NCBI GenBank assembly: GCA_947623455.1
Contig: OX392543.1
Location: 20,396,757-20,460,756 of the forward strand
DNA from: Mimachlamys varia
Taxonomy: Eukaryota; Mollusca; Bivalvia; Pectinida; Pectinidae
DNA length: 64,000 nt
Direction of reading: 5' to 3'
A model generated the notes under the pieces. It was not told the DNA's origin, made no database searches, and saw only the letters and a list, made by a program, of their open reading frames with translations. A program made the position numbers and the translations under genes. Shown here piece after piece: positions 56,801-64,000 of this stretch. The stretch's first letter is position 1, and the number at the start of each line of letters is the position of its first letter.

Positions 56801-59800
56801 CAAGAAATGATGCCCAGGTAATACTGAGGAGGATACTACAGCAGTGTTAAAGGTACTAACCCATCTCATCGGACGGTCTGCCATTGGTCAAAGAGGCTTT
56901 ACACGTCCCCATGGCAACCAGCCATCTTTGCCGTTCGTGCGGAGATGAGGCTTTAATGTAGAAATGCTGTTCATGTGGAATGATCAGGTCCAGTCTCGTA
57001 TGATCAGTACTGTGTACTGTAACAGAGGAAAGAATATAGACAAAGTTAGGGAGGGTTTCGTTTTACAGTGGATTCCACTTAATATCACTCCTGTTAATAT
57101 CACATTCCTCTTTATGTCATGTTTTTCCAAAGCACCATTTCCCCCTCTATATACTCTAGGCAATTATATTTGGTTAATATCATGTATTTTGAGGTGAATT
57201 CCTCTTAATATCATGTTTTTAAAACTGATCACATCAAATATCAAGAAAATGATGTAATTTCCATTGATTTCAGATACGACTTGTAAGAAATATTGCATAG
57301 AAAATAAAAAATATACCAAAAAATGGGTTTTTTTTTTGATGAAATAATGTTATCTATTGATTGATACATCTTCATATGTACATTGAAAACCTTACTTTTA
57401 GTTATGGAGGTTTGAAATGCACTTGATTTAGTGGAAAAACATGTTTCTCTTAAAGTCACATTCCTGTTAATGTCATGTTTTTCTCTGACAAATGCAACAT
57501 GATATAAAGAGGAGTGTACTGTATTACAAATACTTGTTTTCTTTGCAACTGCTTGGTTCACTACATACCTGTTTCACCAAGCAGAAAACACAGATCTAGA
57601 AAATAAAATCTATTTTAGATCTGCTGATATTATATTCTATTAGAAAATATCTACTGAAATAAATAATTAGAATAAAAGATAATTTGATGATTTTTTTTTT
57701 TTTTTTGCAAGATGTGTTTCTTTACATCAAAAAGTATTCTGCAATGTATGTTGCAAAACTTGAAAATATACAACTATTTGAAGCTGCAATCCAATCTACT
57801 TTTTATCAATAACACATTTGATCAGCATATGGATGCATTGAAAATATAAATATTCTAGGATGTGTGGATAAGAGTACAGAAGTGTAAATATCTGCATCAA
57901 GAGATTTGATTAATATGTTTAAGAGGATCTATCATCCAGTGGTTAATTTACAATTTATTTTCATGGGTCTTTTTTGTTCATATTGCTGAAAACGATGGGT
58001 CCCACAATGTTAAATTGAAGTATTTCCAGAATTTCTATGAGTCCTTTTATAATTTCATGAGTACTGGACTTGGGACTCACACGTCGATTGATCACTGATC
58101 ACCAAGAGAAGAAAACTTGAAGCCAGCAGTGTGACTGGTTTTATTTATTTGATACTTACACGTAAGCAAGGAATGTTTTGTAAGTTAGCAACATTGTTAA
58201 ACTCATTTCATCCCTGAAATTTCATGATGAACTATTCTAACCTTTGTATTGGAAGAGTTCAAATGTGTCTTCTGGGGGTGAATGAGTCTGATAACACATG
58301 TATATTGCTATGATTGCTGACAAACTGACATAAAACTTGATGGTGATTTATGCAAATGGTCAGCGATAGAAATATTTGTTGCATTGTAAAAATGTTTTTT
58401 TAAAAAGACTTTGGATTTTACCTGATATATCACAAACAGCCATTTGTAGGGAGCCCTTACACCCGTTGATAACATCTTCCTGAGACTTGTAGTAGGACAG
58501 CACACCGTTATCTAGTATGAACCATCTCGGCTGCCAACCTATAAATGAAATACCAAAATTTATTTTAGGTTCTCACCATCGGAAACCCATGTGACAGTGC
58601 TCTAACATTTGTTGTCCCTGGGGCTATAGAACTGAAGGAGAACCTCGTTTTCATACTAAAAATAGTAGCCAGTCATATCGCTTCTTTAATCTATGGCTAT
58701 ATTTATACATCCAGTCAGGATATCCCATTGCAGCTATATATATACAATACAAACCAACATGGTGGCAGCACCACCTGCCAAGTTAATATAACCTGTTGGT
58801 TGTGTTGGGACAACATAAGAGACAATAAGTCCTACTGGACATTGATTTTAAGACTTGCCTACAGAAATATATAAAGGGAAATGATCTAACCAAGTGCAAC
58901 AAGAAATGACCATTCTGATTGGTCAAATTCTCTGAATAGTCTTCTATTCAGGAGAGCGAGATTCTCCATCTGTTAGCCCAAGGGAGACAAACGTATTATT
59001 GAGTAGTGTCATGTGGGTTTCAGACTATAAGAGGTGTAAAATATTGCAATTAAAATTATCAACACTAATTATGAGTAGTAGGTGTGTCCGGATCAAATGA
59101 ATACCTATTAAAAGTTATTCTGATACATGAAATGGGAAAGACAAATTGAGCAATGAGGTTTCAGTCGCATTTCACACATTTTCTCCCTACCTCGGTAATT
59201 GAATACATGAAGACATAATACGGTTCAGGTATCGCCTTGCTGTCTCTACGCACGCACCAAATACTTTAAGTTCAATTAGCTTTCTCTTTATTCCTACCAA
59301 TAACATATTTGTTGCTGTGATCGTGTGACCACTCCAGGGGTAGAAGCTACATTTTGGTTGGTTGGTTGATTGTTTGTATGTTCTATTAACAGCCTGGGTC
59401 AAGAGATTGAGATGCTTCCATGGTGCACGTGATATCAAACCAGGCCCCTGTTTCATCAACATTCCTTAACTTAAGGAAACTCCTTAACTTAAAAATCTCC
59501 ATATATAAGAAAGCATTACAGAATTTAAGGGGAAAATCTTAAGTTAAGGAACTTTCCTTAAATCCTGTAATGTTTTCCTATGGAGATTTTTAAGTTAAGG
59601 AGTTTCCTTAAGTCAAGGAACGTTGATGAAACCAGGGCCTCGGTTTTTGTCTTTGGGGTCAAAGACTTTGCGAAGGAAGGGGTAGTATAGAAGTTGAGAG
59701 TACAGGTCATCTTACTAGCCTCAATCAGCAGACAAAAGTGGAAATTTCCCTTTTGTCAAGCGATATTTTAGAGTGTCTGACTACAAAAGGGACCATATAG

Positions 59801-61377
59801 GGTTGCTAGCTCAAACCTGGGTAGATGGGGGCAGATTTGTTTTGTCATTACTCCTTTCTTTGACAAGGATACCACAATGATTATGCCTGAACCTATTTGA
59901 GTTTAGGACCGATTCAAAGGGATACAGCTCATATTCGATACCAAGATCATATTTTAAGCATATATGTAGCAGTGATAAATTTACAATTTATTTTCATGGG
60001 TTCTTTTTTTTTATGTTTTGCCAAACAATGGGTCCCACAATGTTAAATTAAAGTATTTCAAGAATTTCTATTAGTCCCATCATTATTATTAGTCCGAAGG
60101 GTTCTCACTCTCTACCCGCTAAAAATTTTGACGACTGACGGGTGCGAGAGTCAGAATTCCTCCTTAGTTAAAAAGTGGAAATTTTACAAACCCGTGCACA
60201 GGTCACTGCTTAAGCTGTGTTTTATAATATAAAACATTTTTGATCACATGTAAATTAAATAGCAATGGAAAGAACAGATATTTTTCTACTTACCTACACA
60301 TTTAATCAAGTCACAGGAGGTCGTAAACTAACTGTTGCCACACATTTCTAAAAAAATAACCAGTTTCCTGACATCTGTTTGAAAATGGCCGCGCGTCGCG
60401 AGATCCCGCGAGAATTTCATTTGACCTTAAGTATATTTGATCACGTGACGTGAGGCGGCGGCCATTTTCAAACAGATGTCAGGAAACTGGTTATTTTTTA
60501 GAAATGGATGACGACAGTTAGTTAGCGACCTCCTGTGACTTGAGTAAAGGCGTAAGTTAGTTGAAAAATATCTGTTCTTTCCATTGATACCTTATTTGCA
60601 TGTGATCGAAAACGTTGCATATTATAAAACTCAGCTTTTGAGGCGACCCGTGCACGGGTCGGTAAAATTTCCACTTTTTAACTAAGGAGGAATTCTGACT
60701 CTCGCACCCGTCAGTCGTCAAAATTTTTAGCGGGTCAGATAGTCAGAACCCTTCGGACTACATTATTATACGAGTACTCAGGACTCGGCACATAGATTGA
60801 TCACTGATGTAGTGTAGACTGGGTTGATCATTGGCAACCAGATAGCTAAATATTGGTTAAGCATCTGTTTAGAGTTCAGAAGGTCCCAGATTTGAACCCC
60901 AGTCTTGTCGCACATTTTACCTCTCCTGTTACACAAATAGTGTCCATCTCACTGATTAGGCTTAATTGATAACGATAAATAGTTGATACATGATTGTAGT
61001 GTCTATATTATATCAAATATAGTACAAAACCATTAATAATTCAGTGTAATAGCATCATACTATATACATTATGTATATACAAGCTCATCAATTAATTAAT
61101 TTCAACTAGTGGAGTTGTATATATATACAACATGTAAATCATATGAATTGATAGTTTGTACTAGAAGGCATTTGATGACACCGAAACATTGTTGATATAA
61201 ATTTAAACTTCAATAAATATGCAGTGTGCGCAAAGGACTGGCCGAGCAGTTAAATTTCAGATCGATTACAAATCTATTTCGTTAAAACTGGGGCCCTAGC
61301 TCCACCCCTCGGCAGCTTGGTTTCTTACCACTCATGTAATTTGTCCACTTCCAAAGTAGACCCTCCATGGTGGCCAT
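44818..61377 (-). CDS. PLEKHA8: PLEKHA8/FAPP2-like PH plus glycolipid-transfer protein, complete, 12 coding exons
   Basis: FAPP2 binds PI4P and ARF1 at the trans-Golgi through its PH domain and carries glucosylceramide through its GLTP domain. Exons (reverse): 61377-61329, 58538-58422, 57016-56861, 56485-56364, 54481-54320, 52996-52971, 52319-51879, 50611-50526, 48244-48186, 47201-47071, 46069-45937, 45015-44818; the joined frame gives 559 aa (human 519). PH domain about 4-95: [54 protein letters not shown]. Then [17 protein letters not shown], which is strongly FAPP2-like, and [20 protein letters not shown]. The linker (about 203-357) is Ser-rich and ends with the FFAT-like EFKDAID (339-345). 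GLTP about 358-559: D400, N404, K407, W447 and H485 match the five known sugar-headgroup ligands ([24 protein letters not shown]). Splice sites of exons 4, 5 and 8 lie in tandem arrays. FAPP1 lacks the GLTP part, so it is excluded. Confidence 0.96.
45069..45371 (+). mobile_element. family A element, best full copy, PLEKHA8 intron 11
   Basis: 303 bp. The left end ATCCTCAATATCCAGGGGTTA continues through ACTCACCTATGCTCTCTACACC; the right end is its complement, ending GATATCGAGGA. Inside are a GCATGCCTGTCTTTTGAAG block and AAGATTCTTTTGATGG. No open frame; MITE-like. Confidence 0.85.
45544..45895 (+). mobile_element. family T MITE in PLEKHA8 intron 11
   Basis: 352 bp. The right end AAAGTTATATTGGGCCT is followed by TTAA; the left flank is TTAG (one change). 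It ends 42 bases from exon 11, so it supplies much of the donor-side intron. Confidence 0.8.
46290..47015 (-). repeat. family D composite repeat without the LINE
   Basis: Carries in one run the pieces seen at 7905-8275 (reverse) and 9090-10345: GCAACCCACTCTATGAATATT, CCTATAACACATTTGCTATTG, TCATTGGCGCCAATTTTATTC and a terminal inverted pair around AATGACTTTCAATCC. It is the empty-site reference for the LINE at 9367-10038. Confidence 0.75.
47463..47609. repeat. 147-bp near-perfect palindrome, PLEKHA8 intron 9
   Basis: The arm AATAACCACAATATTTTTTAG..GTTATACGGTATATACC is repeated inverted at the right end, and symmetry continues almost to the centre (CGCGAAGCG). There are only a few mismatches. 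Following sequence to about 47880 includes GACGTCATCA and GGTTATACAATATAACC, so it may be one end of a larger element. Confidence 0.92.
49138..49597 (+). mobile_element. 460-bp TIR element, pogo-like ends, PLEKHA8 intron 8
   Basis: Starts CAGTGCATTCCTCTTTATAT and ends GTAAGTGGAGTCCACTG, with TA on both sides. Inside are paired AACATGATAT / ATATCATGTT blocks. A second copy in the opposite orientation is at 57066-57521. Contains a G run near 49330-49348. Confidence 0.75.
49605..50566 (-). repeat. ~91-bp array copying the PLEKHA8 exon 8 splice donor
   Basis: About ten tandem units. Each (reverse strand) has AACCATTCCTGGGGAGCTGT, then TCTCTTGTGCCTATATTTG, then GTAGGTATCACC and about 40 intronic bases (GTACAAGGGGAGATAACAAA). 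The unit at the high-coordinate end is the true end of exon 8 (codons [13 protein letters not shown]). A poly-C insertion (49998-50012) marks one unit, and two units carry an extra short duplication of CATTTGTTATCTCCC. Confidence 0.95.
52600..52860 (+). repeat. family G repeat, second copy
   Basis: Matches 19366-19760: GGTTACACAACAAGTGG, ATATGGAATTTATTTCACTC, ACATCATCAACAATCG and TCCACTAGTGGTATATAAC. It lacks the inverted arm of the first copy. Confidence 0.75.
52971..52996 (-). CDS. PLEKHA8: PLEKHA8 26-base micro-exon 6
   Basis: Acceptor TTTTTTTATAG, 26 bases encoding GERLSTSG plus two bases of Arg, donor GTAAGT. Entry phase 0 (from exon 5 ending AAAAAG) and exit phase 2 (to exon 7 starting ACCC) both fit, so it is needed to keep the frame between exons 5 and 7. 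Confidence 0.8.
53140..53289 (+). mobile_element. pogo/Tigger-like MITE, 150 bp
   Basis: Ends CAGTAAAACCCCACTTACC and AATAAGTAGGGTTTTACTG. The right flank is TA; the left is CA, probably mutated. Same family as 39177-39333. A fragment of the 38440 type (CAGTTAAACCTTGTTATTTC) lies just before it. Confidence 0.75.
53340..53525 (+). repeat. family H dispersed repeat, copy 2
   Basis: Shares CAGTGATAAATCTATGTGC, CCTGTACTCATAGAATT and TTTAACATTGTGGGACCCA. Confidence 0.7.
53972..54062 (+). repeat. family P near-palindrome copy
   Basis: TTCATTTATTCACCCCTAAAG to TTTCAGGGATGAATAAGT. Confidence 0.75.
54221..54300 (+). repeat. family P near-palindrome copy beside PLEKHA8 exon 5
   Basis: ACCTTCACCCCTGATGATAT to ATTTCAGAGTTCAACGAGTT. 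It ends 20 bases past the exon 5 donor, so it occupies the start of intron 5. Confidence 0.7.
54456..55450 (-). repeat. 78-bp array copying the PLEKHA8 exon 5 splice acceptor
   Basis: About 13 units. On the gene strand each holds CTCTGACTTTACAG followed by AAGCTGGATGAAGCGACGTC and ACTCC (first 25 exon bases), then about 40 bases of intron (ATATGTTGTTTGATCACTTT). The lowest-coordinate unit is the real exon 5 start at 54481. 78 is a multiple of three, but a TGA in each unit (GTTGTTTGATC) stops a frame entering from any decoy. Some units have TTACCTTACAG or TGACTTTACAG variants. Forward-strand frames of 26-aa repeats ([20 protein letters not shown]) are by-products. Confidence 0.95.
55451..55814. 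other. PLEKHA8 intron 4, nothing recognised
   Basis: AT-rich intronic DNA with no repeat partner seen. Confidence 0.4.
55860..56375 (-). repeat. array copying the PLEKHA8 exon 4 splice donor
   Basis: About four clear units of 80-90 bases plus older diverged ones. On the gene strand each has GAGGTCAAGGTCAGTAACTT or near it, then TATGTTTTCTTGTCAGTATG and GGTAGCTATTATGTTGATCT. The unit at 56339-56375 includes the real exon end (CAACCTGAGGTCAAG|GTCAGT). Unit-internal GGTCAAGGTCAG doublets make both GTCAAG and GTCAGT candidate donors. Confidence 0.85.
57066..57521 (-). mobile_element. 456-bp TIR element, opposite copy, PLEKHA8 intron 2
   Basis: Reverse complement of the 49138 element: CAGTGGATTCCACTTAATATC at left and GATATAAAGAGGAGTGTACTG at right, TA on both sides. 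The two opposite copies lie 7.5 kb apart inside one transcript. Confidence 0.75.
57950..58110 (-). repeat. family H dispersed repeat, reverse copy
   Basis: TTTATTTTCATGGGTC, TGGGTCCCACAATGTTAAAT and ATGAGTACTGGACTTGGGAC. Serves as the uninterrupted reference for the copy split at 60.09 kb. Confidence 0.75.
58198..58287 (+). repeat. family P near-palindrome copy
   Basis: AAACTCATTTCATCCCTGAA to CTGGGGGTGAATGAGTC, inner CCTTTGTATTGGAAGAGTTC. Confidence 0.8.
59442..59640. repeat. family I foldback element, 199 bp
   Basis: Ends AGGCCCCTGTTTCATCAACA and GTTGATGAAACCAGGGCCT. Both arms are built from TCCTTAACTTAAGGAA-like pieces, and AAATCTCCATA pairs with TATGGAGATTT. Located in PLEKHA8 intron 1. 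Confidence 0.85.
59965..60835 (-). repeat. family H repeat split by a foldback insertion
   Basis: The left part (to 60089) and right part (from 60761) together match 57950-58110. The break is the element at 60090-60760. Confidence 0.8.
60090..60760. mobile_element. 671-bp foldback (MULE-like) element with 9-bp target duplication
   Basis: Ends TAGTCCGAAGGGTTCT and AGAACCCTTCGGACTA. The arms are each about 305 bases with moderate divergence (for example GGGTGCGAGAGTCAGAATTC and CAGTTTCCTGACATCTGTTT in both), leaving a GC-rich core of about 60 bases with GATCACGTGACGTGAGG. CATTATTAT flanks both sides (60081-60089, 60761-60769). Very long inverted ends and a 9-bp duplication are typical of Mutator-like elements; no transposase is present. 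Confidence 0.85.
60836..60960 (+). mobile_element. possible tRNA-derived SINE fragment
   Basis: AGATAGCTAAATATTGGTTAA resembles an A box and CCCAGATTTGAACCCC a B box at about the right spacing; GACTGGG and CCCAGTC could pair as an acceptor stem. No intact cloverleaf is formed, so I do not call a tRNA gene. Confidence 0.45.
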
Positions 61378-62849
61378 CTGAATAAATTTAGGTTGATCAC
61401 AAGTTGTGTCGGGGTGGCGTGATGCAGAGACAGATATCACTCGGTGTCCGGTTTACGAGATGACCGTCCCTCGATACATGTCATCGAATGAAAATAATAT
61501 TCTTGTCGCCCATTTCGACCAGTCGTCTGTTTCGATTTGGTGATGTAAGAACTTATTCTACTTGAGTGTCCCTCATATTGATTTGTATAAATCTATGATG
61601 TAAACAGCTGGTTTCTCACCACATCGCCAACTCACACTCGGGAGCAATCCTTCACCTTGGCGTCAACTTCCTTGTAAACACGACCTTCCGGACTGTCATA
61701 GTCGTTGAGATGCTTAACATGTAGTATTTTTTCCCAAAGCGTTATATTCACACAGAATACATGGATTACGGGGAATATCTCAGAATGATTTATTTACCCC
61801 CTCAGGGGGTGTATCAAGCGTAATTTTGCACCATGTGAAAACGTACAAGTGTAGGCTTACACTTGTACTTTGCAAATAAAGAAGACTATTCGCGTTGCAA
61901 TAATTACATAATTATAATGTAACAGAAGCTCATATTTGTGTTTACCATACCGACATGATCACGCCGGAATGATTACAAGATAAAGGGAGGAAACTCATTA
62001 TTTCTTTTTCGTTTTTACACGGGATGAGTCTTTGAGTTAATGAGAAATTGAAATAAATTCACAAATTCTATGTTAACCTTTTACCGATTAATTACAGCGC
62101 AATGCCATGTTTCTATACAACCTCGTGGTATTGTCACTACAGGCTTGTAGCCTTACAAAATTCAGTTTAAATTGGCATTCACTCAAATGTTGGCCATAGG
62201 CGCCAACATCTACATCTACTAGGTCAATTCGATTCGATATTCAAATAAAAGGTTGAATGCAGTATTGAACTGTTTTTAGTTGGCATTTATTGGCAAATAA
62301 AATCCTAACTAGACAAGGGCGATTCTTTGTCTTTGTCCAGTTGGAATTCATACTTCCTATGAATGCCAACTACTTTAATCAGAGACGTGATTAAAATCAT
62401 CTCGATGCTTAAAAATGCTGAACGTCACAGTGCTAATATATTGGTACACATTTGAAAATCCTGATCTTTGAAGAAAAACAAATCAAATTAAGATTCCATC
62501 CGTTTTTCAGCCGTGATTGGTACCCATGCATCGGTTCACCACAGGGTAGGTGAAACTCGTTATTTCTGCTTCTGCATTTATATGTATCATTTTTACATCA
62601 CCCGTCTCGTATGAACACAAACCTATTTTAAAAACACACAATGTATCTTAAATCCTTTAATTGACTTCCACACCTTTCTGTAAACTCTCCTCTGCTTTAC
62701 ATAGAAGAGAAGAGTTATGGTTTTAATAATTTCTGGATTTCTGGCATGTTTGTATTAAAGACACCATGTCCCTCTGAAAATATCGCTAAACAACTATTTA
62801 GTGGAGATACTAACACATATAGTGAAATAATAATATATTTTAATCTTGT
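61378..62849. other. upstream flank of PLEKHA8
   Basis: Contains the 5' leader and promoter on the reverse strand, but no TATA box or clear start can be set. The initiation region offers two in-frame ATGs (MATMEG). No other gene is seen. A small inverted pair (ACACTTGTA / TACAAGTGT) lies near 61850. Confidence 0.4.
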
Positions 62850-63163
62850 ATATTTACAGTCTGTTTGGAATTGATAGTATATTGCCTATACATTTCTATG
62901 AATGTCTACTGAACTTTATTTTCCGATAAAATCAGTGGATCACGCGCCTATTGGCGCCGTTGCGATTTGAACACGAGGCCGCGTCACTACTTTACAGACT
63001 CGATCAATATCCTGCCGCGTAGTATGCGTTAATTTATTTAAGAAATAAATAAGAAGCACTTTAATGTTTTTTTTAAATACAATAAAGTCACAAAGACAGT
63101 ATGGTTTGTTTATATATGAACTTATGTGAAAAAATAACAATAAAAAGATGTAATCTTTTGGAA
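62850..63163 (+). repeat. family E repeat, copy 2
   Basis: Nearly identical to 11536-11868, with ACGCGCCTATTGGCGCCGTT and CTGCCGCGTAGTATG(C/T)GTTAA. Both copies lie in the same orientation on the forward strand. Confidence 0.85.
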
Positions 63164-63338
63164 CTTTTTTGTTTACTTGTTGACTGAAATTGCGCGGGAG
63201 TTCGTCACCTCATAAGGCGGCTGTTTCAACAGTCTACCGAAACCAAACGATACTGTTTGATTTCATCGCAGTAAGTATCATAATATCTGATTAAAGAAAT
63301 AATTACATGTGGGAATATAAGGTCTGGACAGTAAATAT

Positions 63339-63495
63339 AAGGATTAAAGTTTCTTTCTGGTGGTTTTATCAAAGGATAAAGTTCAGTAGGATATCGATAG
63401 TTGTTTCATGGAACGCTTCGCATTCCATTCCAACTATTGATATCCTACTGAACTTTATCCTTTGATAAAACCACCAGAAAGAAACTTTAATCCTT
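63339..63495. repeat. 157-bp palindrome, 65-bp arms
   Basis: The arms 63339-63403 and 63431-63495 are reverse complements with one mismatch (TATCGATAG against CTATTGATA) around a 27-base spacer. The right arm recurs alone at 11869-11937. Confidence 0.92.
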
Positions 63496-63539
63496 AATTG
63501 AAACAAGCATTTAATTGGCTTAAAAAAATATGTTATCAG

Positions 63540-63800
63540 CCCATAACGTAAAAAATGACGTCGCCGTCTGTAACGTCGCTTTTGATTTGCTAATGCAGGT
63601 GCGTAATGATTTGTAAGAGAAAATAGTCCATCATAAAGTTAATTTTCGCAGGGTATAGATTAAATTATAAGTATTAACTTGAATCTATTATTATGTTGTG
63701 GGGTTATAACACACAAAAAACGGAGAGTTCTCTCATCATAAACCGGTTTATTTAGAGTACACTCTGTTTTTTGTGTTATACCCCCATAACATAAAAAATA
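63540..63800 (-). repeat. family F repeat, copy 2
   Basis: Reverse order of 15335-15700: GTAAGAGAAAATAGTCCA, GCAGGGTATAGATTAAATTATA and ATTCAAGTT blocks, then an inverted pair around GAGTACACTCTGTTTTTTGT. Confidence 0.7.
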
Positions 63801-64000
63801 GATTCAAGTTAATCCTTAAATATTTAATAAAAAATAATAAAAACAACAAGAAATTATGACAATTTATTTGTTAATTAATATTCCAACTATTTTATGACCG
63901 CGAGAACCGACTTCAGCGCCCCCTATCAGAAGGCATGGCACTAAAGGGAAAACAAATTTCGGCTTATTCTGTTCCATCAAACTCCGAAAATGTTATCATT

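Overview
This window looks like nuclear DNA from an invertebrate animal, most likely a bivalve mollusc. It is AT-rich, its genes have many short exons with GT-AG introns, and it is packed with short terminal-inverted-repeat elements, tRNA-derived SINEs and tandem arrays. The protein calls are firm. The bivalve call is an inference from repeat style, such as the element at 12.7-13.1 kb that ends in a GGGCCTCTTGTT-like sequence.

Layout. 0-16.8 kb: no gene I can support, only dispersed repeats, a 20-bp minisatellite (6.2-7.1 kb), large palindromes and a 5'-truncated LINE inserted in an older repeat (9.37-10.04 kb). 16.9-28.3 kb (+): a complete actin-related protein 3 gene (Arp3, ATP-binding subunit of the Arp2/3 complex), 11 coding exons, 418 aa, with two alternative first coding exons. 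28.3-44.8 kb: convergent intergenic DNA rich in a ~90-bp near-palindromic element and a TTAA-flanked MITE. 44.8-61.4 kb (-): a complete PLEKHA8/FAPP2-type gene, 12 coding exons, 559 aa, with an N-terminal PH domain, a serine-rich linker with an FFAT-like motif and a C-terminal glycolipid-transfer (GLTP) domain. 61.4-64 kb: its upstream flank and more repeats.

The two genes face each other tail to tail. Arp3 nucleates branched actin; FAPP2 moves glucosylceramide at the trans-Golgi. I see no sign that they form one pathway.

The most unusual signal is a set of tandem arrays whose repeat unit is an exon-intron junction. Four long arrays copy a splice site plus its flanking exon bases: Arp3 exon 8 donor (41-bp unit, about 30 copies), PLEKHA8 exon 8 donor (~91 bp, about 10 copies), PLEKHA8 exon 5 acceptor (78 bp, about 13 copies) and PLEKHA8 exon 4 donor (~80-90 bp, about 4 copies). 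The Arp3 exon 11 acceptor is duplicated once (~41 bp), and an AT-rich array abuts the Arp3 exon 5 acceptor. Each gives rows of decoy splice sites beside a conserved exon.

Other points of note are a 671-bp foldback element with a 9-bp target duplication that splits another repeat, a 61-bp hairpin also with a 9-bp duplication, a TTAA MITE family, and nested insertions whose empty sites can be rebuilt from this window.
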